A stretch of 51,735 nucleotides of DNA from Oscillatoriales cyanobacterium (GCA_004292745.1 RDXH01000096.1:1-51735); one strand, 5' to 3'; shown: positions 1 to 8,650, counted from the first letter of the stretch. Numbers and translations are program-made. The notes: a model not told the origin generated them from the letters alone.

Positions 1-141
1 GATTTGCCCGATCGCTCTTTAAACGAATTCAGCCTCTGGGTGAACAAACACATGGAAAACGTACAAGTGATGTGGCCACCCAGTTTGGTGGAAAAACACC
101 GACAAGCAGCCAGAGATTTGTGCGATCGCTACAATTTGTAA
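1..141 (+). CDS. 3' end of an unidentified gene (C-terminal 46 residues)
   Basis: An open frame enters from the left edge and stops at TAA 139-141. The visible tail is hydrophilic and helical, with the stretches LWVNKHMENVQVMWP and RQAARDLCDRY. A loose resemblance to the C-termini of cyanobacterial WYL-type regulators was considered, but too little is visible to assign a family. The codon pattern and the HIP1 site inside the frame (tgcgatcgc near 121) are typical of local genes. The start and most of the protein lie outside the window. Confidence 0.6.
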   Translation, partial: DLPDRSLNEFSLWVNKHMENVQVMWPPSLVEKHRQAARDLCDRYNL

Positions 142-168
142 ATCCAAATTGTTGACAGAGGATAAAAA

Positions 169-212
169 AGCCGATCGCCACTGATCTCGCTCTCTATTTT
201 GGGCGATCGGCT
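169..212. terminator. Hairpin downstream of the first gene
   Basis: The arms AGCCGATCGCC (169-179) and GGCGATCGGCT (202-212) are inverted repeats around a loop of about 22 bases. An A-run lies just left of the stem, so the T-tract follows the stem only on the minus strand. It may end transcription, but the plus-strand copy has no clear U-tract. Confidence 0.4.
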
Positions 213-428
213 ACCTCTAAAGGAATATTCAAAAAAATGTTTTTGAGAATTTATTAAAATTTATTATACTACTCGTAATGTGGGTCAGTAAATATTCTGT
301 GACTGACTGGGTAAACTTTTGATTAGACATCTGCCAAAAAACAGGTCTTAATCCCCCTGGAAGACCGGTTCGACAATACTTATGAGAGATGTCTCATCCC
401 AAATGCAAAATCTAAAATATCAAATCAC

Positions 429-3400
429 ATGACAGCCGATAAAACCGGATTTAGCATTAGCGCGATCGCGATTCGCCGCCACATCGGCACCCTGATGCTG
501 ACACTAGCAATTATCGTAGTGGGCATTTTTTACATCACCCAACTACCCGTTGACTTGCTACCCTCCATCACCTATCCCCGGATCAGCGTGCGCCTAGACG
601 CCCCCGGAGTTTCTCCAGAAGTCGCAGTTGACGAAATTACCCGCCCCCTCGAACAAGGACTTTCAGCCACAGAAGGCGTCACCCAAGTCTTCTCCCGCAC
701 CCGCGAAGGACAAGTCAGCGTCGATTTATTCTTCAAACCGGGCGGAGACATCAACCAAGCCCTCAACGACGCCACAGCCTCAGTTAACCGCATTCGTAAC
801 CGACTCCCAGACACAGTTGAATCCCCCAATCTGTTTAAATTTGACCCTTCCCAACAGCCAGTTTACGAATTTGCGCTGACTTCAGACTCGCGCCAAGGCG
901 TAGATTTGCGAGTATTCGCCGATGACGAATTAGCCAGGGAAATTAACGTGATTCCCGGAGTAGCTTCCGTTGACGTTTCCGGCGGCGTTCAAGAAGAAAT
1001 TCAAGTGAATATTGACTTGAATCGCCTGCAAAGTTTAGGAGTTAATCTTAACGACGTTTTTAATGCTTTGCGATCGCGCAACTTAGACACTTCCGGCGGC
1101 CGACTGCGCCAAGAATCCAACGAACCGCTGACTCGCACAGTCGGCCGCTTTAAAACAGCAGCAGATATCAAAAACCTATCCTTTCAAATATCCGGTTCCA
1201 ACCCGCCAAAACGAGTTTACCTGCGCGACTTTGCCACAGTCAATGACGGCACGAAAGAACAGCGAGTTAAAGTTTTTCTGAATCAAAAACCAGCCGTTAA
1301 AATTAGCATCTTGAAACAGCCGGATGCCAACACGATTACGGTTGTGGACGGAGTAAAAAATCGCCTCAAAGAAATGCAGGAATCCGGCTTGATTTCGGCA
1401 GACATGGAAGTAGTTACTACCTTAGACGAATCCCGCTTCATCCGCAATTCCCTAGCCGATGTGGCCAATGCGGGAATTTCCGGGGCAGTCTTAGCTGCGA
1501 TCGCCGTTTTGTTCTTTTTAGGTTCCCTGAGACAAACCCTGATTATCTCTCTGACTATTCCCCTGTGTACTCTAGCAGCCATTATTTTAATGCGGCTGTT
1601 CGGCTTATCGCTGAACTTATTTAGTTTAGGTGGTTTAGCCTTGGGAATCGGTCAGGCGATCGACACCAGCGTCGTTATTTTAGAAAATATTGTAGTCGGT
1701 CTAGACAGCAACCCTCATCTCAAAAAAGGCAGAATTAGAGATAGAAAAGAACGCACAATCGAAGAGTCAGTAATGCGGAGTCAAGAAGTAGAATCAGCAA
1801 TGGTTGCTTCCACTGCCGCTAACTTAGTATCAGTGCTACCATTCTTGCTAATCGGTGGCTTCTTTTCCCTGCTATTTAGTGAATTGATTTTGACAATTTG
1901 CTTTGCAGTAGCAGCATCTCTGGTAGTAGCTTTAACTATAGTGCCGATGCTCACTTCTCGCTTGATGGGAATATCTTATTCCAGTGGGATTAATAAGTTC
2001 GGACCGATTAAATATTTCAATCGAGGCTTTGAAAACGGTACGCGCGCCTACAGTTCGATGCTGTCAAAAGTGCTAGGTTTGCGACTAATTATTATTGTAC
2101 TCGCTTTTGTGATTTTAGGTGGCGGAACTTGGGTGATGGCTGGTCAAATCCCCCAAGAAATCTTGCCGAGAGTTAATACAAGTCAAGCCAGATTATTTGC
2201 TTTGTTTCCTCCCGGCACTAACTTGGAAACCAATCAAAAAGTAGTGGCCACCGCCGATAAACTTTTGTTAGCACAGCCAGAAACTGAGTATACTTTAACC
2301 ACAGCGGGTGGGCTGCTGTTCGGCAACAATACGATCGAGAATTTGCTCAGGGGAAGCAGCACGATTACCCTAAAAAAAGGTACGAGTACGATCGCCTTTA
2401 CCGAAAGAATGACTGAGGAATTAAAGAAAATAGACGTTCCGAAAGGCACTCGCCTGCGCTTAGTTCCAGAAGGGATTAGAGGTTTAGTTTTAACGAATTC
2501 TCCAGTCAGGGGCGGCGAAATTGATGTCATAATTCAAGGCCCAAGTGAACAAGTATTGCAATCAGCAGGTCGTCAGATATTAAAAGAGTTAGATGAAAAG
2601 GTAAAATTAGCGCGGTTTCGGCCGGATGGAGATGCGCCGCAGTCGGAAGTGCAAATTCGTCCCGACTGGGAAAGAGCATCTTTGTACGGGCTGACGGCGC
2701 AAGATATTGGGGAGACAATTCAGACAGCCATTGAAGGTACTGTTCCGACTCAATTGCAGCGGGGAAACAGGTTGGTAGATGTGCGCGTGCAGTTCGATCG
2801 CACTTCTGTAAAAAATATCGCCCAACTGGGACAAATTCCCTTATCTGGCAATAATAGCATTGTCCGTTTAAGCGATGTGGCAAAAATTGCGATCGGCAAA
2901 GCGCCGGGAGAAATTCAGCGTCTTAATCAGCGGCAAGTTTTCTTAGTTGTGGGAAACTTAAATCGGGGTGCAAGTTTGGGCGATGCTGTCAAACAAGTCG
3001 ATGCAGTTTTATCGCAAATGAAGCTGCCGCAGGGAGTGAGAATTGTGCCGAGTTCGGCTGCGGAAACTAACGATCAATTGCAAACTGCGCTGAAACTTTT
3101 GGGCGGGTTGGCGACTTTTTTAGTGTTTGTGGCGATGGCGGTACAGTACAATTCTCTGGTCGATCCGCTGGTGATTTTGCTGACAGTGCCGCTGGCGTTG
3201 AGTGCGGGTATTTTCGGGCTGTATGTGACCAAAACTGCGATCGGGGCGACGGTGATGATCGGGGCAATTTTGCTCGTGGGAATTGTGGTGAATAACGGCA
3301 TTATTATGGTAGAATTGGCCAACCAAATTCGGGAAGACGAAAAGGTCGATCGCGCGACAGCAATTGTCAGGGCGGCACCTCAACGTTTGCGTCCGATTTT

Positions 3401-3650
3401 GATGACAACTATTACCACAGTTTTGGGTTTATTTCCCCTCGCTTTGGGGATTGGAGAAGGTTCCGAGTTTCTGCAACCTTTGGGGGTTGTGGTATTTTCG
3501 GGTTTGTCGCTGGCCACTTTGCTGACGCTGTTTATTATTCCGTGTTTCTATATTTTGCTGCACGACTTTTTTGATATGTTTGGGGCGAAGCAGAAACCGC
3601 AGATGGTTGGTATTCCTGTGCAGAAGGCGGGGAGAAAGAATGCGAATTAA
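429..3650 (+). CDS. RND efflux transporter (AcrB/HAE1-type inner-membrane pump)
   Basis: A complete 1073-residue RND permease, the usual family length. It starts with a cytoplasmic tail and TM1 (about 17-38), followed by the periplasmic porter signature PVDLLPSITYPRISV. TM2-TM6 follow TLDESRFIRNSLADV (about 335-510) and include the intramembrane motif GIGQAIDTSVVILENI. The second periplasmic half (about 590-890) leads to TM8-TM12 with LLVGIVVNNGIIMVELANQ. The family uses proton antiport to export lipophilic compounds or metals across both membranes with an adaptor and an outer-membrane channel. No adaptor gene is adjacent in view. The position of the AcrB Asp407-Asp408 pair reads Asp-Thr, as in some distant HAE members, so the substrate cannot be predicted. 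This copy is intact, unlike the decayed pumps near 44-47.5 kb. Confidence 0.93.
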   Translation: MTADKTGFSISAIAIRRHIGTLMLTLAIIVVGIFYITQLPVDLLPSITYPRISVRLDAPGVSPEVAVDEITRPLEQGLSATEGVTQVFSRTREGQVSVDLFFKPGGDINQALNDATASVNRIRNRLPDTVESPNLFKFDPSQQPVYEFALTSDSRQGVDLRVFADDELAREINVIPGVASVDVSGGVQEEIQVNIDLNRLQSLGVNLNDVFNALRSRNLDTSGGRLRQESNEPLTRTVGRFKTAADIKNLSFQISGSNPPKRVYLRDFATVNDGTKEQRVKVFLNQKPAVKISILKQPDANTITVVDGVKNRLKEMQESGLISADMEVVTTLDESRFIRNSLADVANAGISGAVLAAIAVLFFLGSLRQTLIISLTIPLCTLAAIILMRLFGLSLNLFSLGGLALGIGQAIDTSVVILENIVVGLDSNPHLKKGRIRDRKERTIEESVMRSQEVESAMVASTAANLVSVLPFLLIGGFFSLLFSELILTICFAVAASLVVALTIVPMLTSRLMGISYSSGINKFGPIKYFNRGFENGTRAYSSMLSKVLGLRLIIIVLAFVILGGGTWVMAGQIPQEILPRVNTSQARLFALFPPGTNLETNQKVVATADKLLLAQPETEYTLTTAGGLLFGNNTIENLLRGSSTITLKKGTSTIAFTERMTEELKKIDVPKGTRLRLVPEGIRGLVLTNSPVRGGEIDVIIQGPSEQVLQSAGRQILKELDEKVKLARFRPDGDAPQSEVQIRPDWERASLYGLTAQDIGETIQTAIEGTVPTQLQRGNRLVDVRVQFDRTSVKNIAQLGQIPLSGNNSIVRLSDVAKIAIGKAPGEIQRLNQRQVFLVVGNLNRGASLGDAVKQVDAVLSQMKLPQGVRIVPSSAAETNDQLQTALKLLGGLATFLVFVAMAVQYNSLVDPLVILLTVPLALSAGIFGLYVTKTAIGATVMIGAILLVGIVVNNGIIMVELANQIREDEKVDRATAIVRAAPQRLRPILMTTITTVLGLFPLALGIGEGSEFLQPLGVVVFSGLSLATLLTLFIIPCFYILLHDFFDMFGAKQKPQMVGIPVQKAGRKNAN

Positions 3651-3684
3651 AAGTGTTATATTTCCACGCGCTTTGCCACAATCC

Positions 3685-3817
3685 GGCAGGGGTTTAAACC
3701 CCTGCCTCAAAGCGAAAGTCGGTTAAAACCGACTGTAGATTTTCAGGGACAATACGATCTATTTCAGTCCTCTTTCAGAGGACTTTAGCTATGAGACAGG
3801 GGTTTTCAACCCCTGTC
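3685..3817. repeat. Cluster of four short palindromes (dispersed repeat family)
   Basis: Four perfect or near-perfect palindromes lie in a row: GGCAGGGGTTTAAACCCCTGCC (3685-3706), a GTCGGTTAAAACCGAC core (3717-3734), AGTCCTCTTTCAGAGGACT (3766-3784) and one built on CAGGGGTTTTCAACCCCTG (3795-3817). The same CAGGGGTT..AACCCCTG and AGTCCTCT..AGAGGACT modules recur inside the long inverted repeat at 14591-14861. This is a dispersed cyanobacterial palindromic repeat that fills most of the 315-base gap between the RND and rtcB genes. Confidence 0.75.
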
Positions 3818-3965
3818 GGACTGAGTAACTCACAAACAATACCGGTACTGCATTTAATGTTAAGTTGACAAGCCTAGAATTAGTCAGTCAGGTACATTTG
3901 ACATTAGAAATAATATGTGTTACAATAATGCTACAGAGAAACTGACAAAACAAACTTAAACAAAA

Positions 3966-5729
3966 ATGCCCTACGAAAAATTAGAAATATCAACCCCAAA
4001 ACCCGTGCTATCTTGGGCAAATCACGCCCTGGGCCCCAAAGAAACCAATATGGCAAAAAATGTAGCATCTTTGCCATTTGTATTCAAACACGTCGCCCTA
4101 ATGCCCGACGTACATTTAGGAAAAGGTGCTTTAGTCGGTTCCGTAATTGCCACAAAAGAAGCGATTATTCCAGCGGCTGTCGGAGTTGATATTGGCTGCT
4201 TTACTGATGATACACAAATTCCTCTAGTTGATGGCAAATCTTATGCGATCGGGGAATTGGCTAGGAGTAAAAAAGAATTTTCGATCTACTCCTGTACAGA
4301 AACAGGCAGAATTGTTGCTGCTAAGGCTACAGCCAAATTAACTAGAAACAATGCCGAACTGGTTAAAGTGGTACTCGATAATGGAGAAGAAATCAAATGC
4401 ACTCCCGATCATCAATTCATGTTGCGGAATGGTGAATACCGAGAAGCGCGGGATTTGACAACTGGAACGTCATTGATGCCTTTTTATTCCAAAATAGATA
4501 AGGATGGGTATACTTTAGTACAGCAAAATTATTCAGGTAGATGGCAGAAAGCTCATTGGATAATTGCTCGTTCTGGTTTGTTAGGAGACATACCATCTGA
4601 GACTTGTGGAGAGCCAATTAAAACTCCGATCGGACTTCACAATCACAGAAAAAATCAGCACGGCTACAACCACAAAGTAGTTGATGTTATTCCTTTAGTT
4701 GAAAAGCAAGATGTCTATTGCCTAACGGTTCCCGAATACGGCAACTTTGCTTTAACTGCGGGAGTCTTTGTTCACAACTGCGGGATGGCTGCGCTAAAAA
4801 TGCCATTCAAAGCTCACAAATTAGAAGGCAAACTCAAACAAATTCGCCTCGATATCGAAGCAGCAATTCCTGTGGGATTTGCTGAAAACAAAGAAGTCGA
4901 AAGAACAGTCAGCAACTGGCAAGAATGGCGCGAGTTTAAAGAACTTCATCAAGGCGTACAACACCAAGAAAGTAAAGCCCTAAAACAAATGGGTTCCCTC
5001 GGTGGTGGCAATCATTTTATTGAGGTTTGTGTTGATAGCGAAGACTTTGTTTGGCTGATGTTGCACTCCGGTTCTCGCGGTATTGGAAATTTGCTCGCAC
5101 AGCACCATATCGACACTGCAAAAGATTTAGCTAAGCTGGCAGAAATTAGTCTTCCTGACAGAGATTTAGCTTATTTTGTAGCGGGTACAAAGGAGTTTAC
5201 GGCTTATTGGCACGATTTGCAATGGGCTCAAGATTATGCTCGTTTTAATCGTGATGTGATGATGAATCGGTTTAAGCACATTGTGGAAAAGCACGTTGCG
5301 GGTGGCAAACCTACTAAGCCTTTGTTAAAGGTGAATTGCCATCACAATTATGCGGAAAAAGAGGTGCATTTTGGCGAAGATGTGTATGTTACTCGCAAGG
5401 GTGCTGTACGCGCAAATGTACAGGATTACGGGATTATTCCGGGTTCGATGGGGGCGAAGTCTTTTATTGTGAAGGGGAAAGGTAATGTTGAAAGTTACTG
5501 TTCTTGTTCTCACGGTGCGGGGCGGTTGATGTCTCGAACTCAAGCGAAGAATGTGTTTACTCTGGATGATTTTGTGCGGCAGACTGAGGGGGTTGAGTGT
5601 CGGAAAGATGAGCAGTTTTTAGATGAGATTCCGGGGGCTTATAAGCCGATTGATGAGGTGATGAGTCAGCAGTCGGATTTGGTGGAAGTTGTGGCGACTT
5701 TGAAGCAGGTGCTTTGTGTTAAGGGGTGA
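3966..5729 (+). CDS. rtcB: RtcB RNA ligase precursor interrupted by an intein
   Basis: RtcB joins RNA 2',3'-cyclic phosphate or 3'-phosphate ends to 5'-OH ends using GTP and Mn2+, in tRNA or RNA repair. The 587-residue precursor contains an intein at residues 78-271; removing it leaves a 393-residue ligase. Extein motifs are PDVHLGKG, GVDIG/CGMAALKM (the metal-binding Asp-Cys region), SLGGGNHF, LHSGSRGIGN, NCHHNYAEKE, and CSCSHGAGR with the His that becomes guanylylated. The start ATG at 3966 follows a long A-rich leader and gives the normal N-terminus. No rtcA or rtcR gene is adjacent. Ligase activity should require protein splicing, because the intein separates Asp75 from the metal-binding Cys. 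Confidence 0.95.
   Translation: MPYEKLEISTPKPVLSWANHALGPKETNMAKNVASLPFVFKHVALMPDVHLGKGALVGSVIATKEAIIPAAVGVDIGCFTDDTQIPLVDGKSYAIGELARSKKEFSIYSCTETGRIVAAKATAKLTRNNAELVKVVLDNGEEIKCTPDHQFMLRNGEYREARDLTTGTSLMPFYSKIDKDGYTLVQQNYSGRWQKAHWIIARSGLLGDIPSETCGEPIKTPIGLHNHRKNQHGYNHKVVDVIPLVEKQDVYCLTVPEYGNFALTAGVFVHNCGMAALKMPFKAHKLEGKLKQIRLDIEAAIPVGFAENKEVERTVSNWQEWREFKELHQGVQHQESKALKQMGSLGGGNHFIEVCVDSEDFVWLMLHSGSRGIGNLLAQHHIDTAKDLAKLAEISLPDRDLAYFVAGTKEFTAYWHDLQWAQDYARFNRDVMMNRFKHIVEKHVAGGKPTKPLLKVNCHHNYAEKEVHFGEDVYVTRKGAVRANVQDYGIIPGSMGAKSFIVKGKGNVESYCSCSHGAGRLMSRTQAKNVFTLDDFVRQTEGVECRKDEQFLDEIPGAYKPIDEVMSQQSDLVEVVATLKQVLCVKG
4197..4778 (+). other. Mini-intein within RtcB (194 residues)
   Basis: The intein runs from Cys78 to Asn271 of the precursor and the first C-extein residue is Cys272. 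Visible splicing blocks are the N-terminal CFTDDTQIPLVDG with nucleophile Cys1, block B KCTPDHQFML, block F VVDVIPLVEKQDVYCLTV, and block G GVFVHN followed by Cys+1. The penultimate His and terminal Asn are intact, so splicing is expected. Between the splicing halves (precursor residues about 173-236) is a spacer with AHWIIARSGLLGD and LHNHRKNQHGYNHK. It looks like a remnant of an HNH homing endonuclease too short and irregular to be active; that is inference. Confidence 0.9.
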
Positions 5730-5745
5730 GAGGAAGAGTTTGGTA

Positions 5746-5781
5746 CGATCGCCCGTTAGCGGAGCCCTCGAAGAGGAGCGC
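5746..5781. repeat. Dispersed GCCCGTTAGCGGAG-type repeat
   Basis: This element consists of GCCCGTTAGC followed by GGAGCCCTCGAAGAGGAGCGC and lies between rtcB and the DUF5615 gene. A reverse-oriented copy with a few changes is found inside the coding sequence of the efflux adaptor at 42011-42043, which identifies a mobile or dispersed repeat family. Confidence 0.65.
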
Positions 5782-5909
5782 ATTTCTGATGATACACTTA
5801 TAGGCAGGAATCGATATAAATTCAAGCTTGAGGAAAATAGGCATGGTAAATATTGAATATCTGACCAACAAAGACGGAGAGGCGATCGCATCTTGAGGAG
5901 TAAGGTAAG

Positions 5910-6257
5910 CTACAAAGGTAGGTATTGAACTCGATTAACAAATTCTTCCAGTTCGCCAAGTTTAGTAATTATTTCCAAGTCGCGGATACAATCACCAATG
6001 GAAACGCGAGACTGACGAGCAAAGATCACACCAGAGAAGTTGATATCTTCAGCTTGACGACGTTTTGCTTCAATTAAAAAATCTTGGTCTTGTGAAAACA
6101 TAACTCGCCCAAGCTCCATAGCTCGATCGAGTAAAATAGTATCTGGTGTACCAGCACGTCCATCTTCTTGAACAGTTAAAACATCTACATCTCGAAGACG
6201 TAAACCAACTGTAATAGCTGAATGGATGTGTTCATCCATATAAAGTGCTAGACTCAT
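5910..6257 (-). CDS. DUF5615 PIN-like toxin
   Basis: 115 residues. The N-terminus LYMDEHIHSAITVGLRLRDVDVLTVQEDGRAG and the later FSQDQDFLIEA are characteristic of DUF5615, a small PIN-like fold thought to be the toxin (RNase) partner of DUF433 antitoxins. Acidic residues Asp8 and Glu9 and the Asp pair in SQDQDF occupy PIN-type metal positions. The start overlaps the end of the upstream DUF433 gene by four bases (ATGA), so the two are translationally coupled. Toxicity has rarely been tested for this family, so the role is inferred from family and context. Confidence 0.85.
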   Translation of the reverse strand: MSLALYMDEHIHSAITVGLRLRDVDVLTVQEDGRAGTPDTILLDRAMELGRVMFSQDQDFLIEAKRRQAEDINFSGVIFARQSRVSIGDCIRDLEIITKLGELEEFVNRVQYLPL

Positions 6258-6571
6258 TTCAATAGCCTTTGAGCGCGTAGTCTAGCAGCAAAAGGAGATT
6301 CGCCAGCTTCAATTTCTGCCTGTTTAATATACTCTTCTCGTCGCTTGATTTCGGCATCGAGTTCTTGTTTACGATCCCAATAATAAGCTAAGGCAGAAAG
6401 AATTTGGCTCATAGTTAAGTAGCGATGATTGAGGTGTAATTCTGCTGGACTCCAACCATAAGCTATTTGAGCTTCGACTAATTCAACGACTTTCATCGTA
6501 GTTCCGGCTATGATGGGAACATTGTTTTCATTGAGTTCTATATATTTATAGTCGGTCTTTGTAAGTGTCAT
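6254..6571 (-). CDS. DUF433 antitoxin
   Basis: 105 residues. The core VPIIAGTTMKVVELVEAQIAYGWSPAELHLNH is a DUF433 winged/HTH-like DNA-binding domain; a charged helical tail (ELDAEIKRREEYIKQAEIEAG) probably contacts the toxin. It is first in a two-gene minus-strand operon and overlaps the DUF5615 gene by four bases. The pair is a standard cyanobacterial type II toxin-antitoxin arrangement in which the antitoxin usually represses its own promoter; no operator was identified here. Confidence 0.85.
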   Translation of the reverse strand: MTLTKTDYKYIELNENNVPIIAGTTMKVVELVEAQIAYGWSPAELHLNHRYLTMSQILSALAYYWDRKQELDAEIKRREEYIKQAEIEAGESPFAARLRAQRLLK

Positions 6572-6732
6572 AGTTATTGCTTTAATTCAGAAGTTTGCTC
6601 AAAGTTTTTACAGGCTCGATTGTATGCGGTTTGATTTAGCATTGTTAGTTCCTCAGTCTATTAGTTTTATCCTATCGCATCTTGCAGCGAAGTTATTACT
6701 CCCCAGGGCGATCGAGATTGATGAATTTCTTG

Positions 6733-6963
6733 CTATTGGTAGGCAAATACATCAACATTAATAGATTTCACAGGTTGTGATTCTCCATGTAACATTTGTC
6801 TGATTCGCTCTGTTGTTTCGCGGTTAAATGTAACTTCACCGCACCTGGAACATACTTGAGCGGGAATTTGTTCGACCAGATAGAATTTTCCATTGATTTG
6901 GAAAACTTCGTTGACTTGTTCTGTATGAGATTCGGTTGCACTGCAAACATGACATTGAAACAT
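6733..6963 (-). CDS. YgiT-type zinc-finger antitoxin-like protein
   Basis: 76 residues with two CxxC pairs (CHVC at 4-7 and CSRCGEVTF near 38) that form the zinc ribbon of YgiT/MqsA N-terminal domains. The C-terminal helix (RETTERIRQMLHG) resembles the linker before the MqsA DNA-binding domain, but no HTH follows. In cyanobacteria this protein commonly follows a DUF4258 gene. Here the upstream frame ends two bases before this ATG and its last codons supply the ribosome-binding site CGGAGG. The partner carries a premature stop, so the antitoxin-like gene may now be a solitary relic. Confidence 0.8.
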   Translation of the reverse strand: MFQCHVCSATESHTEQVNEVFQINGKFYLVEQIPAQVCSRCGEVTFNRETTERIRQMLHGESQPVKSINVDVFAYQ

Positions 6964-6965
6964 TG

Positions 6966-7274
6966 TTACCTCCGTTGTGAATAGTCAATCCATCGATCGG
7001 GCTCTGGCTCATAAATAGTAATAATTTTGGATGTTTCTGATTGTTGGCGTGAAACTTGGATGTGCAGAACTTTGCCCGATCGAGTAAATCCTAAGAGTAA
7101 GCAGCTTGGCGAATATTTATCCTCTGGGTAATCTTCAATGATTATAACATTTTCACCGACTTCTCTAATTTCCTGTTCGCTGATATTTCGTTCTACAGTA
7201 CGCCTAAAAGCATGGCGGCTAAATTCAAATTGACCAGCTTGGAGTTGATGGCGAATTTATTCTATTTTTTTCAC
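6966..7274 (-). pseudogene. DUF4258 toxin-like gene with premature stop
   Basis: Reading the minus strand from GTG at 7274 gives V-K-K-I-E followed by TAA (7259-7257), then an uninterrupted frame beginning IRHQLQAGQFEFSRHAFRRT and ending EPEPDRWIDYSQRR at stop 6968-6966. The SRHAFRRTVERNIS and LLLGFTRSGKVLHIQV stretches are typical DUF4258. One base change (TTA Leu to TAA) would explain the stop. No good start codon follows the stop, so an intact product is unlikely unless the stop is read through or is a sequencing error. It lies directly upstream of the YgiT-type gene as in intact DUF4258-YgiT pairs. Confidence 0.7.
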
Positions 7275-7275
7275 A

Positions 7276-7430
7276 TCAATTTTCGGTTATTACTTTTTCA
7301 ATCCATTGTATAATAGCTGCTACCAAGTCTTGTTGTTGGGGTGAAAAAGTTTGCAGACGAAATCAAGCAACGCCTCCAACAGGCGTTTCACTCGCTTTTT
7401 TACTGTATCCCCGTAAGTATTGCGCGGCAT
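7276..7430 (-). pseudogene. Frameshifted gene remnant upstream of the DUF4258 gene
   Basis: From ATG 7430 the minus strand reads MPRNTYGDTVKKRVKRLLEA and continues to LDFVCKLFHPNNKTW, with a stop at 7322-7320. A second frame then carries a protein-like tail, FSPQQQDLVAAIIQWIEKV, ending at TGA 7278-7276. The N-terminus resembles the first helix of cyanobacterial NACHT-type proteins (pattern YG..VK.RVKRLLEALL). Together the pieces suggest a small or truncated gene joined by a frameshift. Assignment is tentative. Confidence 0.35.
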
Positions 7431-7602
7431 AGAAGTCCAAAAAATTACCACAAAGTTTGGGGCTACCCCAAATTATCTCTACCACCCCAAACCCCTACTA
7501 TCCAGATTATACAAGACTTTTCGCTGCGATCGCTACGACTTGATTAAGCTTACAACCCCAAAGAGAACCTGTGGATGTGGTTAATCAAACAAGGTTCCGA
7601 AC

Positions 7603-7857
7603 ATGAAAAACAACAGCCAAAGTAATCAACAAAAGTTCATCCGCCATGCGATCGCAACTGCATTTCTCACACAAGCCGCCATTATCGGCATCAAGGGAAA
7701 TCTCGACGTGCAATCTGGTAAACCCATCCTGGATGTGATTCAGGGAATGATATTTCAGGGTATTGAGTTAATTGTCAAAACCCATCGCACCCAAAAGAGT
7801 ATTAAGGAAAGCGATCGCCCTTCTCAACCTCGCATCACCCCAAATCCCGACTATTGA
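7603..7857 (+). CDS. Small hypothetical protein
   Basis: 84 residues starting with ATG after a weak upstream purine stretch. A polar start (KNNSQSNQQKFIRH) leads to a moderately hydrophobic segment (AIATAFLTQAAIIGI) and an amphipathic helix (ILDVIQGMIFQGIELIVKTH), then a basic Pro/Ser tail. No family is recognised. It lies alone between the toxin-antitoxin remnants and the convergent DUF4278 gene; its reality depends mainly on protein-like composition. Confidence 0.35.
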   Translation: MKNNSQSNQQKFIRHAIATAFLTQAAIIGIKGNLDVQSGKPILDVIQGMIFQGIELIVKTHRTQKSIKESDRPSQPRITPNPDY

Positions 7858-7967
7858 TATCGCTTCGAGGCTACAAATTCGATCGCACAAACAACACCAA
7901 AAAGGGGAAATTGAACTCTTTTCAACTTCCCCCTCTTCACAAATATTCGACTTTCTGAGCTTTTTCT

Positions 7968-8366
7968 CTAGCAAGCCATCTGCTTCCACTCAATTTCTAG
8001 CAAGCGCAGCAGTCTTTCATCACCTTTGACTCTGGCTACTTGCTGTCTGCGATCGAGAATATTGCAGATATTCGCCCGGTGGACTGTCGCCACTTCCTCA
8101 ACTTTTGGATAGGATGGAGCCGCTGCGATCGCCATCGTTGCTGCGGTATCCACAGCTACGTCCTCTTCAATTTTCGGAGATGGTCGATCGCTCCTGTAGT
8201 GTGCGGCACGGTACTGCAAATCCTGGGGGTGCTGAGGCATCGGAATATGTCTTGGATAACGATAGTTCCAGTTTTGACCCCGATATTTGCCCGCTACGGA
8301 GCCTTCAATCATCTCAACTGTCGGAATGTCGTAGTCGTAGTTAGCACCGCGATAAGCGAGTTTCAT
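7968..8366 (-). CDS. DUF4278 domain protein
   Basis: 132 residues. The first ~65 match the cyanobacterial DUF4278 pattern: MKLAYRGANYDYDIPTVEM, then KYRGQNWNYRYPRH, and a second YR-type repeat, LQYRAAHYRSD. The remainder is Ala/Val rich and ends with the basic amphipathic segment DERLLRLLEIEWKQM. The function of DUF4278 is unknown; members are small, probably cytoplasmic and often stress-responsive. The start ATG gives the canonical MKL..YRG beginning. Confidence 0.85.
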   Translation of the reverse strand: MKLAYRGANYDYDIPTVEMIEGSVAGKYRGQNWNYRYPRHIPMPQHPQDLQYRAAHYRSDRPSPKIEEDVAVDTAATMAIAAAPSYPKVEEVATVHRANICNILDRRQQVARVKGDERLLRLLEIEWKQMAC

Positions 8367-8520
8367 ATTTTTTGATCCTTATAGGTCGATAAAAAGGGTA
8401 TTCAGCTCTGGTTTGCTTTTTGATATTCAAAAAAATCTTACTTTCTGTATTGTATTTTACCATTTTTCCAAATAACCAGGAAAATTAACAAAACTTAATA
8501 TTTAAGCTGCCAAACCGCAG

Positions 8521-8541
8521 AAAAAAGCCCGCTGTAGCGGA
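8521..8541 (-). terminator. Rho-independent terminator of the BON gene
   Basis: Read on the minus strand, the stem CCGC-TACA-GCGG is followed by GC and a run of six T. It lies about 110 bases beyond the stop of the BON-domain gene, which is also on the minus strand, so it is well placed to end that transcript. Confidence 0.6.
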
Positions 8542-8554
8542 CTCTAAGGGTTTG

Positions 8555-8576
8555 CTGGGGGTCGATCGACCCCCAG
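8555..8576. repeat. Perfect 22-base palindrome
   Basis: A perfect inverted repeat centred on a CGATCG core, with CTGGGGG on the left and CCCCCAG on the right. It lies between the BON gene and its predicted terminator, where it may act as a further termination or RNA-stability hairpin. Confidence 0.6.
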
Positions 8577-8650
8577 TCAATCAATAGGTGACTTCCTAGT
8601 GGTTTCCTTAAAATAGGAAGTTAGGGGTAACACAGCTTAGAGAAAAGCCT

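Noticed and set aside
7341-7547. A 68-codon plus-strand frame
   Set aside because: It runs antisense to the more convincing minus-strand remnant MPRNTYGDTVKKRVKRLLEA and starts with a weak GTG/ATG context.
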